Origin: CAWCWK01 sp963842125
GTDB taxonomy: Bacteria; Pseudomonadota; Alphaproteobacteria; Rhizobiales; CAWCWK01
Direction of reading: 5' to 3'
Assembly (NCBI GenBank): GCA_963842125.1
Contig: CAWJFE010000005.1
Location: 2,232,001-2,296,000 of the forward strand
DNA length: 64,000 nucleotides
Each line of letters begins with the position of its first letter. Position 1 is the first letter of the stretch. The translations under genes were made by a program, and so were the position numbers. Under the pieces are notes generated by a model that saw only the letters and a list, made by a program, of their open reading frames with translations, did not search any database and had not been told where the DNA came from. Positions 1 to 8,762 of this stretch are shown one piece after another.

Positions 1-1446
1 GAGGAAGAACTGGTCGATGCCGCAATAGCCCCCATAGGGATCGCCGCCGACGAGGTTGACATTGAGCGCTTCGAGGTCGGCGGGCGACTGGCTGACGCGT
101 TTCAGCACGGTCTCTCCGAAGCCCGGCACATGCGCCTCGATCATGGCCTCGACGCGATCGGCGAATGCCTCGCGCAGATCGTCCGTCCATAGCCCGTCCT
201 CTGGCACGGCGATGGTTCCGGCGGCGTCACCCTTGATGGTGCGCGGTGCTTCCGGCAACTGGATCCAGAGGAGCCCCTTCCCCTCCGGCGCGCGGGAGGG
301 ATCGGCGGCGAGCGGCTGGCCGACGCAGACCGTCGGCGTCTCGGGCAGCATGCCGCGCTCGGCCTCGTTGCTGGCTTTGGAGACGGCGTCGACACCGCCC
401 GTGAGGTGAAGGAGTTGCACATTGGCGAGGCGCGCGTCCGGCCAGTCCACGGGATGCGACAGCGCATAGTGGATCTGCATGTTGCCCTTGCCATAGCGAT
501 AGGTTCGCGTGGCCTCCGAGACCTCGTCGGGGATGGGCGTGCCCTCCAAGAGCCGTCCATAGAGCTGATTGGGCGTGACGGAGCAGATGACGCCTTTGGC
601 GGCCGCGATCGTCTTGCCGCCCGCCAGACGAACGCCTCTTGCGCGGCCGTTCTCCGTCGCGACGGCTTCGACGTCGGCGCCGATGCGGACCGTGCCGCCC
701 TGCTCCTCGATCAGGCGCTGGAAGGCTTCCGTGATACGCCCCGCGCCGCCGGTGACGACGGGCGCGCCGGCCGCCTCCAGGGCGAAGGCGATGACGCGGC
801 CCATCTGGCCGGAAAAGGCCGACTCCGGCCCGAGGCCGGCATGGAGCCCCCAGGGCGCATGGAGGGCGCGAATCTCGTCGCTGCCATAGCCCGTCTCCAG
901 CCAGGACCTGGCGTGACCGAGCATCTGGCCCAACTCGGTCGCAAAACCGCGCAGACCTTTCTTCCAGGCGTGCCGGGCGACGAGCTTTGCCGTCTGCCGC
1001 GACCAGAGCCCGCCGCCGAGGAGCCCGAAGAGGAGTTCGGCGTTGCCCTCGACCGCCCCGACATCCAAGGCGTGCCGCGCGCCGTCGCCCGCGTGGAGTG
1101 CATCGAAGGCGGCGACGTTGGCGGCGCGGTCGGTGCGCAGGATGGCGCTGCGCCCGTCCGGCATCAACGCACCCGTCGGCGCGTCGGTCTGCGAGAAGGC
1201 GAGGCCATGCCGGGCGAGATCGTCGCCCAGCGCCGCATAGGCCGGCGACGTGACGAAGAGGACGAAGGTCGCTGCCATCACGTCGTGGACGAAGCCGGGC
1301 TCGGTGATCGCGTCCGAGCGGATGCAGCCGCCGATCCGGTCGGACCGCTCGAGCACCAGCACCCGGCGCCCGCGTTTGCCCAGCATCGCCGCGCAGACGA
1401 GGGCATTGATGCCGGAGCCGACGATGATGTGGTCGTAGGAGGCCAA
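1..1446 (-). CDS. Phytoene-desaturase-like FAD-dependent oxidoreductase (3' end cut off)
   Basis: This is the N-terminal part of a flavoprotein of the phytoene dehydrogenase/CrtI-like amine oxidase superfamily; no stop codon is reached before the window edge. The N-terminus reads ASYDHIIVGSGINALVCAAM, a Rossmann GxGxxA dinucleotide-binding motif, followed by a glutamate (VLERSD) at the end of the second strand and GGCIRSD. The start is a TTG at 1446 with AGGGAG just upstream; it lies 10 bases after the cyclase stop codon, so the two are probably cotranscribed. The protein parallels the flavoprotein at 2404-3975 along its length, so the two are paralogues flanking the cyclase. Substrate unknown; a carotenoid role is not implied by family membership. 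Confidence 0.85.
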   Translation of the reverse strand, partial: MASYDHIIVGSGINALVCAAMLGKRGRRVLVLERSDRIGGCIRSDAITEPGFVHDVMAATFVLFVTSPAYAALGDDLARHGLAFSQTDAPTGALMPDGRSAILRTDRAANVAAFDALHAGDGARHALDVGAVEGNAELLFGLLGGGLWSRQTAKLVARHAWKKGLRGFATELGQMLGHARSWLETGYGSDEIRALHAPWGLHAGLGPESAFSGQMGRVIAFALEAAGAPVVTGGAGRITEAFQRLIEEQGGTVRIGADVEAVATENGRARGVRLAGGKTIAAAKGVICSVTPNQLYGRLLEGTPIPDEVSEATRTYRYGKGNMQIHYALSHPVDWPDARLANVQLLHLTGGVDAVSKASNEAERGMLPETPTVCVGQPLAADPSRAPEGKGLLWIQLPEAPRTIKGDAAGTIAVPEDGLWTDDLREAFADRVEAMIEAHVPGFGETVLKRVSQSPADLEALNVNLVGGDPYGGYCGIDQFFL

Positions 1447-1456
1447 GCTCCCTGGC

Positions 1457-2245
1457 CTAGCCCTTGGGAACCAGCGCCAGCGCGCGCACCGGGCTGCCGG
1501 TGCCCTCGACGATCTTCAAGGGCGCCGCGATCAGGATCGCGCCCTTGGGCGGCAGCTTGTCGAGATTGGCGAGGCTGGCGAGGCCGTAGCGGTTGTTGGC
1601 GTGGAGGAGGTTGTGCGCCGGGAAGGGCGGGTCCATGCCGCCGGCCGAGCCCGCGTCGGTCCCGATCGTCTCGGCGCCCCAGCCGATGATGCCCTTGCCG
1701 ATCAGATACTTGATGCAATCCACATCCGGCCCCGGCGAATGGGGCCCGTTCTCGTCCATGTTGAGGAACTCGGCCTCCGACCCGGCGCGCTTGTGCCAGT
1801 CGGTCCGCATCACGACCCACGAGCCGGCCGGGATCTCGCCATGGTCGGCCTCCCAGGCCTTCACGCCGTCTTCGGTCAGAAGAAAGTCGGGGTTCTCGGT
1901 CGCCTCAGTCGCGCAGTCGATGACGCAGACCGGGGCGACGAAATTCTTGACCGGGATGCGGTCGGTCGTGCCGTCGGCATAGTCCTTGCCGGTGATCCAG
2001 TGCACGGGCGCATCGAAATGGGTACCCGAATGCTCGCCCACCTTCAGCCAGTTCCACGCCCAGAACGGGCCCTTGTCGTCATATTCGGAGATCTTGTGGA
2101 TCTCGATCGGCGGCGTGTCGACGGCCAGTTCCGGCGGCAGCTTGAGGAGCGGCGTGTCGGGGCCGAGCGTGCCCGCGAGATCGACGACCTCGACCGCGCC
2201 CGTCATCAGCGCCTCGGCCAGCCCGTCCAGATGTGCGTGTCCCAT
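1457..2245 (-). CDS. Cyclase family protein (kynurenine formamidase-like metal hydrolase)
   Basis: This 262-residue protein belongs to the PF04199 cyclase family, metal-dependent hydrolases that include kynurenine formamidase. The family metal-binding signature is present as HSGTHFDAPVHW around residue 80, and the N-terminus is MGHAHLDGLAEALMTGAVEV. I chose the ATG at 2245 because AAGGAGAG lies a few bases upstream; the frame stays open further upstream but without a ribosome site. It is transcribed with the downstream flavoprotein (1-1446) and divergently from the flavoprotein at 2404. A formamide or lactone substrate is plausible from the family, but nothing in the context fixes it. Confidence 0.85.
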   Translation of the reverse strand: MGHAHLDGLAEALMTGAVEVVDLAGTLGPDTPLLKLPPELAVDTPPIEIHKISEYDDKGPFWAWNWLKVGEHSGTHFDAPVHWITGKDYADGTTDRIPVKNFVAPVCVIDCATEATENPDFLLTEDGVKAWEADHGEIPAGSWVVMRTDWHKRAGSEAEFLNMDENGPHSPGPDVDCIKYLIGKGIIGWGAETIGTDAGSAGGMDPPFPAHNLLHANNRYGLASLANLDKLPPKGAILIAAPLKIVEGTGSPVRALALVPKG

Positions 2246-2403
2246 GCCGCGTCTCTCCTTCGATGAACGATGTGGCGCGAGCCTAGGCTGGAGACTTGTG
2301 CAGATGCAAATGGTTTTGCCAAGGAGGCCGCCCGCCGACTTGTAATCCCGCGGCGGATCGTCCTCAACTGCGTGCAAACGACATGTAGGCGAAGGAGAAG
2401 CGG

Positions 2404-3975
2404 ATGGCGCGCTATGATGCGGTGATCGTCGGATCGGGGCACAACGCGCTGGCCTGCGCCGTGCATCTGGCCTCCAAGGGCTGGTCGGTCGGCGTCTTCG
2501 AGCGGGCCGACACGCCGGGCGGGGCGATCCGCACCGAAGAGGCGACGCTGCCGGGCTTTCGGCACGATCTTTACGCGATGAATCTCAGCCTCTTCGCCGG
2601 CTCGCCCTTCTTCGCGGCGCATGGCGAGACGCTGCAGAAGCACGGCCTCGCCTTCGCACCGGTCGAGCACGTCTTCGCGACCGCCTATCCGGACGGAACC
2701 TGGTTCGGCGTTTCCAAGGATTTGGAGACGACGGCCGCGCGCATCGCCGCGTTCTCGGCCAAGGACGAGGCCCGCTGGCGCGCCATGGTCGACGAGTTCG
2801 GCGCAGACGCACCTTATGTCTTCGCCGTCCTCGGCGCCCCGATGACGATGCGTGCGCTGAGCGGCATCGGCTGGAAGACGTGGCGGGAGAAGGGCCTGCG
2901 CTGGTCGCTCGATACGATCAAACTCCTCCTCTCTTCGCCGCGCGAGTTCCTCGACGCCAATTTCGAGAGCCTTGAAGTCAAGACCGCCCTCGCCGCTTGG
3001 GGCCTCCATCTCGACTTCCCGCCCGACGCCGCCGGCGGCGCGCTCTTTCCCTATCTCGAGGCCATGGCCAATCAGAGCTTCGGCATGGTGCTGGGCGAAG
3101 GCGGGGCGGACACGGTCGTCAGGGCGCTCGTCCGAACGTTGGAGTCCTCGGGCGGCACCGTCTCGACGGGCGCGGGCGTGGCGCAGATCACCCGCACGGG
3201 CGGCCGCGCGACCGGCGTCGTGCTCGAGGACGGAACCCGCGTCGAGGCGACGAGAGCGGTCATCGCGGGCGTCGCACCGTCGGGCCTCCTGAAGCTCCTG
3301 CCGGATGGGACCGGCGAGGCGAAGGTCGATGAAGGCTTGCGCGCCTTCCAGCACGGCCCCGGCACGATGATGATCCACATCGCGGCCTCCGATCTGCCGA
3401 ATTGGTCGGCCGACCCGGTCTTGCGCGATTTCGCCTACGTGCACCTCGCACCGAGTCTGGCGCAGATGAGCGCGACCTATGCAGAGGCGAAGGCGGGGTT
3501 GCTGCCGCGCGAGCCTGTACTCGTCGTCGGCCAGCCCACCACCGTCGACCCCTCCCGCGCCCCAGCGAGCCAACACACGCTCTGGATCCAGGTCCGTGCG
3601 CTTCCCGCCCATCCCACGGGCGATGCGGCCGGCGAGATGGAAGCCGGCGACTGGGATACGATCAAGGAGGCCTATGCCGACCGCGCCATGGGTATCGTCG
3701 AGCGCTATGCGCCGGGATTCGCCGAGACCGTCCTCGCCCGCACGGTCCATTCGCCGCTCGATCTGGAGCGCGCCAACCCCAATCTCGTCGGCGGCGACAG
3801 CCTCGGTGGCAGCCATCACCTCGCCCAGAACTTCTTCCTCAGACCCATCCCCGGAATGGCGCGCTATCGCACGCCGGTGAAGGGCCTCCACATGGTCGGC
3901 GCGTCCACCTGGCCGGGCGCGGGCGTCGGTGCCGGATCGGGCTTCCTCCTGGGCAAGATGCTGGCGGGCGACTGA
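2404..3975 (+). CDS. Phytoene-desaturase-like NAD(P)/FAD-dependent oxidoreductase
   Basis: This 523-residue flavoprotein starts MARYDAVIVGSGHNALACAV, a classical N-terminal FAD-binding motif, then VFERADTPGGAIRTEE. The C-terminus carries the second FAD motif (GLHMVGASTWPGAGVGAGSG) typical of CrtI-like amine oxidases. The start is supported by GAAGGAG about 8 bases upstream. It is divergent from the cyclase gene, with a 158-bp shared promoter region, and is a paralogue of the flavoprotein at 1-1446. The neighbouring peptide-type transporter may supply its substrate, but this is inference only. Confidence 0.85.
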   Translation: MARYDAVIVGSGHNALACAVHLASKGWSVGVFERADTPGGAIRTEEATLPGFRHDLYAMNLSLFAGSPFFAAHGETLQKHGLAFAPVEHVFATAYPDGTWFGVSKDLETTAARIAAFSAKDEARWRAMVDEFGADAPYVFAVLGAPMTMRALSGIGWKTWREKGLRWSLDTIKLLLSSPREFLDANFESLEVKTALAAWGLHLDFPPDAAGGALFPYLEAMANQSFGMVLGEGGADTVVRALVRTLESSGGTVSTGAGVAQITRTGGRATGVVLEDGTRVEATRAVIAGVAPSGLLKLLPDGTGEAKVDEGLRAFQHGPGTMMIHIAASDLPNWSADPVLRDFAYVHLAPSLAQMSATYAEAKAGLLPREPVLVVGQPTTVDPSRAPASQHTLWIQVRALPAHPTGDAAGEMEAGDWDTIKEAYADRAMGIVERYAPGFAETVLARTVHSPLDLERANPNLVGGDSLGGSHHLAQNFFLRPIPGMARYRTPVKGLHMVGASTWPGAGVGAGSGFLLGKMLAGD

Positions 3976-3985
3976 GTCGCACGAA

Positions 3986-4031
3986 TTGACAAGGTCCGAT
4001 CCTTGCGATCACATATACTTCAAGTGTGAAG
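3986..4031 (+). promoter_or_regulatory. Putative promoter/operator before the first oligopeptide binding protein
   Basis: The gap between the flavoprotein and the binding-protein gene contains TTGACA at 3986-3991 and TATACT at 4014-4019. Their spacing of 22 bases is longer than the usual 17, so the pairing is doubtful. Overlapping the TATACT is an inverted repeat, CTTCA-AGTG-TGAAG (4018-4031), which could be a repressor site. No binding factor can be named. Confidence 0.3.
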
Positions 4032-4131
4032 CGATGCAGCCCAAGTGCTGCATGCGGAGAAGATCGCACACCGGAAACGATCGATAAACGCGGAGCGGCT
4101 ACGCCCTCTGCCACACGGCTGGAGACCTGAC

Positions 4132-5670
4132 ATGACGCATACGCGCCGCAACGTCCTGCAATACGGTGCCCTCGGGCTCGGTGCCTTCGCGGCGAACGGG
4201 CTCGTGCCCGCTTACGTCAGCGCGCAAGGGTCGGAACTGACGATCGCCTATAACGTCACGCTCCCCTCCTGGGACCCGACGGTCGGCACCTCGGCCGTCA
4301 ATCCGACCATTCAGGGCATCTACCGCTCGGTCTTCGACCAGTTCGTCGGCCAGGACCCCGACCTCGCCTTCGCGCCCGCGCTCCTGACGGATTGGGGCTG
4401 GACGGACGACAACACGAAGATCCGCATGGTCGTTCGCGAGGGCGTCACCTGGCACAATGGCGATCCGTTCACGCCCGAGGACATCGTCTTCTCGCTGGAG
4501 CGCGCGGCCGATGTGGAAGGCGGCAATCCGATCCAGTTCGTCTGGGGCAAGGTCAACAACTACGCGATCGACGGCAACGTCATCACCGCGGACGTGGTCG
4601 AATACGAGCCGACGCTCTTCAAGTGGATGGCGTTCCTCACGGGCTATGTGCTGCCCAAGGCCTATTTCGAGGAAGTCGGCGCCGAAGGCTTCGAGGCGGC
4701 GCCCATCGGCACCGGCCCCTACATGGTCGATCAGTTCGAGCGCAACGCCTTCGTCCGTCTCAAGGCCAACGCCGACTATTGGGGCGGCACGCCGGCTTAC
4801 GAGACGGTGGTGATCAAGTTCGTGCCCGACGCTTCGGCCCGCGTGGCGGAAGTGGAATCGGGCGCCTCCGACGTTGCCTTCGACGTACCCTACGAGGAGT
4901 TCGACCGGTTGAAGGAGAAGGACGGCCTCGTCGGCACCGCAACGCCCGTCTCCGATATCGCGATGATCTTCCTCAACGACATCGACGTGATGACGGACCC
5001 GAACGTTCGGAAGGCCGCCGCCCACGCCATCGACAAGCAGACGCTGATCGACCGTCTCCTGGGCGGCTACGGCGTTGCGATCGACACGCTCCAGACGCCC
5101 GAATACGCGGCCTACGATCCCTCCATCGAGGTCGCCTACGATCCCGATCTGGCCAAGGAATTGCTCGCCGCATCCGGCTATTCGACCGACAATCCGGTGC
5201 GCTTCACCATCCAGACGACCCGGGGCTTCAAGCCCAAGGACTACGAGATGATCCAGGCCATCGTCGGCCTGTGGAGGCGTGTAGGCATCGAGGCCGAGAT
5301 CGAGGTCTACGAGATCGCCAAGCATTTCGAACTGCGCGCCGCCGACCAGCTCGCCCCCGCCGCCTTCTACAACTGGGGCAATGCGGTCGGCGATCCGGCG
5401 ACCTCGACGGGCTTCGCCATGTTCGGCCCCTCCCCCCACTCGGTCTGGGACGGCCAAGAGGTCTTCGACGCCATCGCGCCGCTCTGGGGCGAGGCCGACG
5501 AGGAGAAGCGCATCGCGGGCTACAAGGCCGTCGACCGCATGATCGCGGAGAACGCCTATGTCATCCCGCTGCTGCAATACGTCCAACCGATCATCCACGC
5601 CGAGGGCGTGGAGGTGACGCCGAACGTTTCGGGCGCCGTGATGCCGTTCCTGATGAAGCCCTCGGCCTAG
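4132..5670 (+). CDS. ABC transporter substrate-binding protein, oligopeptide/dipeptide (SBP_bac_5) family
   Basis: This 512-residue periplasmic solute receptor belongs to the DppA/OppA cluster. The N-terminus MTHTRRNVLQYGALGLGAFA is a twin-arginine signal peptide (TRRNVL), with probable cleavage after AYVSAQ. Family hallmarks include VTWHNGDPFTPEDIVFSLER, GTGPYMV and the lobe-two region around NPVRFTIQTT. The ATG at 4132 follows GGAGA by about 6 bases. It is the first gene of a five-gene transporter set (binding protein, two permeases, two ATPases) and is separated from the permeases by a palindromic repeat element. The ligand is unknown; members of this family bind peptides but also many other solutes. 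Confidence 0.9.
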   Translation: MTHTRRNVLQYGALGLGAFAANGLVPAYVSAQGSELTIAYNVTLPSWDPTVGTSAVNPTIQGIYRSVFDQFVGQDPDLAFAPALLTDWGWTDDNTKIRMVVREGVTWHNGDPFTPEDIVFSLERAADVEGGNPIQFVWGKVNNYAIDGNVITADVVEYEPTLFKWMAFLTGYVLPKAYFEEVGAEGFEAAPIGTGPYMVDQFERNAFVRLKANADYWGGTPAYETVVIKFVPDASARVAEVESGASDVAFDVPYEEFDRLKEKDGLVGTATPVSDIAMIFLNDIDVMTDPNVRKAAAHAIDKQTLIDRLLGGYGVAIDTLQTPEYAAYDPSIEVAYDPDLAKELLAASGYSTDNPVRFTIQTTRGFKPKDYEMIQAIVGLWRRVGIEAEIEVYEIAKHFELRAADQLAPAAFYNWGNAVGDPATSTGFAMFGPSPHSVWDGQEVFDAIAPLWGEADEEKRIAGYKAVDRMIAENAYVIPLLQYVQPIIHAEGVEVTPNVSGAVMPFLMKPSA

Positions 5671-5699
5671 AGGGGTTCGGGCCGGTCGGGCGTCGGTGG

Positions 5700-5888
5700 A
5701 CCCCATCATCCGCCCGCCGGCCCCTTCCTCCGAGGGGGGAAGGGAGTGTTAGCGCTTCTGGTGTACCGTCGTTCCAGTCGTCCTCGCCTGGCGAGGATCC
5801 GAGAGAATGAACGACGCGTCGCGGGTCGCGAAACCGTGCCTTCTCCCCCGCAGGGAGAAGGTGCCCGAAGGGCGGACGAGGGGGGATA
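5700..5888. repeat. Paired inverted intergenic palindromic repeat (copy 1)
   Basis: The gap between the binding protein and the permease contains two related units in opposite orientation: one at 5700-5745 (CATCATCCGCCCGCCGG, then a CCCTTCC/GGAAGGG hairpin) and its reverse-complement-like partner at 5838-5888 (hairpin GGGAGAAGG region, then GGGCGGACGAGGGGG). About 90 bases separate them. The same family occurs at 55170-55317. It resembles the short non-coding palindromic elements scattered through alphaproteobacterial genomes. It also sits where a stem-loop would uncouple binding-protein expression from permease expression. Confidence 0.7.
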
Positions 5889-5935
5889 CGATGTTCCGTC
5901 GCGAGTTGACCACCTCAGCGCGGATCCCGGTCTAG

Positions 5936-6940
5936 ATGCTCAACGCCATCCTCGTCCGCCTGGCCACGACCGCCGTCACGCTCCTCGGCGTCGCCATCGT
6001 CGTCTTCGTCGTCATCCGCGTCGCGCCGGGTGATCCGATCGCGATGATGCTGCCGCCGGGCGCGACGGATGCCGATATCGATCGGTTGCGCGGGCTCTAC
6101 GGCCTCGACAAGTCGATCTTCGAGCAGTTCGTCATCTGGCTCGGCAACGTGATGCGCGGCGATTTCGGCACCTCGATCAGCCTGCGCGCCGACGTGCTCG
6201 ACCTCGTTCTCGGCCGTCTGCCCGCCACGCTGGAGCTGAGCGTTCTCGCCCTCCTCTTCGCGGTCGTACTCGGCGGCGGCGCGGCCTTCCTCGCCACGCG
6301 ATTTCGCGACACCGGCGTAGAGGCCGGCGTCGACGTCTCGAACGGGATCGCGCTCTCGGTGCCCGATTTCCTCTGGGGACTGACGTTCATCCTCCTCTTG
6401 GGCGTCGTCTGGCCGGTCTTCCATATCTCGGGCCGCGTCTCGCCGCGCCTCGACCTGCCCTTCGTCACGAATTTCTATCTGCTTGAGGCCGTCCTTCGCC
6501 TGCGCTTCGATCTCGTGCGCGATCTCCTCTCGCATATGATCATGCCGGCCATGGCACTCGCGCTGCCGCTTGCCGCCGTCATCGCGCAGCTCCTCAAGAC
6601 CGCGCTCAAGGAGACGGTCGATCTCGACTACGTCATGCTCGCCCGCACGCGCGGCTTCTCCGAGAGCAGCGTGATCGTGCGCGAGGCGCTCCGGAATGCC
6701 GTCCTGCCGACGCTGACGCTCATCGGCGTGCAGTTCACCTTCCTCATCGGCGGCACGGTCATCATCGAGCGGCTCTTCTCCTATGAGGGGCTCGGCAACA
6801 TGGCGATCGACGCGGTCATCAACCGCGACCTGCCGCTCATCCAGGGTATCGTCATCCTCTTCGCGGTCCTCTTCGTCGTCATCAACCTTCTGGTCGACAT
6901 GACTTACGCGGTGCTCAATCCAAGACTCCGTCATGGATAG
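5936..6940 (+). CDS. ABC transporter permease, DppB type
   Basis: This 334-residue inner-membrane permease has the DppB/OppB layout: an N-terminal membrane segment (VTLLGVAIVVFVVIRVAPGD), the family signature RVAPGDP, the GLDKSIFEQFVIWLGNVMRG region, and a cytoplasmic EAA loop near residue 245 (ALRNAVLPTLTLIGVQ). The C-terminus NPRLRHG is typical. The ATG at 5936 has no clear Shine-Dalgarno sequence and lies just after the palindromic repeat. It would form a heterodimer with the permease at 7000-7878. Its stop codon lies inside the first copy of an 18-bp tandem repeat. Confidence 0.92.
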   Translation: MLNAILVRLATTAVTLLGVAIVVFVVIRVAPGDPIAMMLPPGATDADIDRLRGLYGLDKSIFEQFVIWLGNVMRGDFGTSISLRADVLDLVLGRLPATLELSVLALLFAVVLGGGAAFLATRFRDTGVEAGVDVSNGIALSVPDFLWGLTFILLLGVVWPVFHISGRVSPRLDLPFVTNFYLLEAVLRLRFDLVRDLLSHMIMPAMALALPLAAVIAQLLKTALKETVDLDYVMLARTRGFSESSVIVREALRNAVLPTLTLIGVQFTFLIGGTVIIERLFSYEGLGNMAIDAVINRDLPLIQGIVILFAVLFVVINLLVDMTYAVLNPRLRHG

Positions 6941-6976
6941 AGACTCCGTCATGGATAGAGGCTCCGTCATGGGTAG
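6923..6976 (+). repeat. Three tandem copies of an 18-bp unit at the permease junction
   Basis: Three contiguous 18-bp units occupy 6923-6940, 6941-6958 and 6959-6976. The consensus is AGACTCCGTCATGGATAG; the third copy has two substitutions and a degenerate fourth may follow. The first copy encodes the last codons of the upstream permease and its TAG stop. Each unit contains ATG followed by a TAG two codons later. The array fills most of the 59-bp gap before the next permease. Confidence 0.9.
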
Positions 6977-6999
6977 CGACTTCGGCGTGGAGGGCGCAG

Positions 7000-7878
7000 A
7001 TGTCTGAGACCGCGGTCGTCGAAGCACGCCTGTCCGACGTCCGCGAGAGGGTTCGCCGCCCCGCGCCGCGCCTCTGGCTGGCGGGCGGATGGCTGCTCGT
7101 CGTCATCCTCGCCGCGCTCGCCGCCCCGCTCATCGCGCCGCACGATCCGCTGTATCAGGACCTCTTTCTCAACCAGTTGCCGCCCTTCTGGATGGACGGC
7201 GCCGAGCCCGGCTACTGGCTGGGTACCGACAGCCTCGGCCGCGATGTCCTCTCCCGGATCATCTACGGCGCACGGATCGCGCTCATCGTCGCGTTCGTCG
7301 CGGGCACGGCGGCCGCGCTGCTGGGCTCGATGCTGGGGCTCCTCGCCGGCTATTATGGCGGCTGGACGGACCGGGCGATCTCGCGCGTGGTCGACATCTG
7401 GATGGCCTTCCCCCCGGTCCTCTTCGCGATCCTCCTCGTCGCCGTCCTCGGCACGGGGCTCCATTCCGTCATCATCGCCATCGTCGTGATCGACTGGACG
7501 AGGTTCTGCCGCGTCGTGCGAGCCGAGGCGATGCAGCAGGCGCAGATGGAATATGTGGAGAGCGCTCGGGTGGCGGGCTTCTCCTCCCTGCGCACGCTGC
7601 TGACGGAGGTGCTGCCCAACGTGGCGCCGGCCATCGTCGTCCTCCTCTCGATGGAGATGGGAATCGCCGTGATCGTCGAGGCCATTCTCTCCTTCGTGAA
7701 CCTCTCGATCTCGTCGGACGATCCGACCTGGGGCGGGATGATCGCGGAGGGTCGTACGATGATCTATCAGGCATGGTGGGTACTGGTCTTCCCGCTCGTC
7801 GCGCTCTTCCTCACCGTTCTCGCGTTCGGCCAGTTCGGCGAGGGGCTCAAGAACCGCTTCGACCCGGTGCTGCGATGA
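7000..7878 (+). CDS. ABC transporter permease, DppC type
   Basis: This 292-residue permease partners the DppB-like protein. It shows the DppC/OppC features: a cytoplasmic N-terminal tail, a membrane segment (LWLAGGWLLVVILAALAAPL), the sequence YWLGTDSLGRDVLSRIIYGA that marks this subfamily, and the EAA loop (EVLPNVAPAIVVLLSMEMG). GGAGG lies six bases before the ATG. Its stop overlaps the start of the ATPase at 7875 by four bases, indicating translational coupling. Confidence 0.92.
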   Translation: MSETAVVEARLSDVRERVRRPAPRLWLAGGWLLVVILAALAAPLIAPHDPLYQDLFLNQLPPFWMDGAEPGYWLGTDSLGRDVLSRIIYGARIALIVAFVAGTAAALLGSMLGLLAGYYGGWTDRAISRVVDIWMAFPPVLFAILLVAVLGTGLHSVIIAIVVIDWTRFCRVVRAEAMQQAQMEYVESARVAGFSSLRTLLTEVLPNVAPAIVVLLSMEMGIAVIVEAILSFVNLSISSDDPTWGGMIAEGRTMIYQAWWVLVFPLVALFLTVLAFGQFGEGLKNRFDPVLR

Positions 7879-8762
7879 CGGCGCATCTCCGCATCGACGA
7901 TCTCCATGTCGCGCTCGGCGGCGATCCGCGGAAGCGGCTGCTGCGCGGCGTCTCGCTCGAGGTCGCGGCCGGCGAGGTGCACGGGTTGGTGGGCGAGTCG
8001 GGCGCCGGCAAGAGCATGATCGGGAAGACCGTATTCGGCATCCTGCCCCGCGCCGTCCGCGTGATCGGCGGCACGGTCGAGGTCGGCGGGCGTGATCTTC
8101 TCACCACGCCCAAACGCGAGCGGCGCCGGCTCGTAGGCTCCACCATGGCGCTGATCCCGCAGGATCCGCTGACGGCGCTCAACCCCGCGCGGCGCATCGG
8201 CCCGCAGATGACGGATCGGCTGGTCCGATCGCTCGGCCATTCGAAGCTTGAGGCGACGGCGCGTGCCCGGGCCATGCTCGATGAGGTCCACATTCGCGAT
8301 GCGCCCCGTGTGCTGGCGAGCTATCCGCATGAACTATCGGGCGGCATGCGCCAGCGCGTACTCATCGCCGAAGCGTTCGCGGCCGAGCCCCAGCTCATCG
8401 TCGCCGACGAGCCGACGACGGCGCTCGACGTGACGGTCCAGAAGCAGATCCTCCGCCTCATCGCGGAGATGCAGGCCAGGCACGGCACGGCCATGCTCTT
8501 CGTCACGCACGATCTCGGCGTCGTCGCCAAGCTCTGCCAGAGCGTCACGGTCCTCTATGCCGGGCGCGCGGTCGAGCAGGGCCGCACGGCGGACACGCTG
8601 ACGGCCCCGACGACGCCCTATACCGCAGCTCTCCTCGCCGCCGTGCCGCGCTACGACCGGCCGGAACAGTCGCTTCGCCCCGTCGACCCCGCCGTCGTCG
8701 CGGCCGTGGCCGAGGACGTGGCGCGGGCCGACGCGGATTACTTGCGGGACCGCGGGGCATGA
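7875..8762 (+). CDS. ABC transporter ATP-binding protein, DppD type
   Basis: This 295-residue nucleotide-binding subunit energises the oligopeptide-type importer. Walker A is GESGAGKS near residue 42, the signature is ELSGGMRQRV, Walker B is LIVADEPTTALD, and the switch histidine is in FVTHDLGVV. The ATG at 7875 overlaps the permease stop as ATGA; an upstream extension in the same frame runs antiparallel to the permease coding sense and is not real. The usual C-terminal cysteine-rich oligopeptide-transport extension is short here. Confidence 0.9.
   Translation: MTAHLRIDDLHVALGGDPRKRLLRGVSLEVAAGEVHGLVGESGAGKSMIGKTVFGILPRAVRVIGGTVEVGGRDLLTTPKRERRRLVGSTMALIPQDPLTALNPARRIGPQMTDRLVRSLGHSKLEATARARAMLDEVHIRDAPRVLASYPHELSGGMRQRVLIAEAFAAEPQLIVADEPTTALDVTVQKQILRLIAEMQARHGTAMLFVTHDLGVVAKLCQSVTVLYAGRAVEQGRTADTLTAPTTPYTAALLAAVPRYDRPEQSLRPVDPAVVAAVAEDVARADADYLRDRGA

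Noticed and set aside
2206..3891. Long minus-strand open frame opposite the flavoprotein gene
   Set aside because: It has no ribosome site or recognisable domain, and its composition is that of a GC-rich antisense shadow. The same applies to the long opposite-strand frames at 4099-5709 and 5915-7027.
3986..4019. Strong sigma-70 promoter before the first peptide-binding protein
   Set aside because: TTGACA and TATACT are present, but the 22-base spacing is too long for confidence; kept only as a weak regulatory feature.
7089..8762. Apparent 557-residue protein joining permease-region sequence to the DppD-type ATPase
   Set aside because: The part before 7875 is out of frame with the real permease and gives arginine/proline-rich nonsense; the ATPase starts at the ATG overlapping the permease stop.
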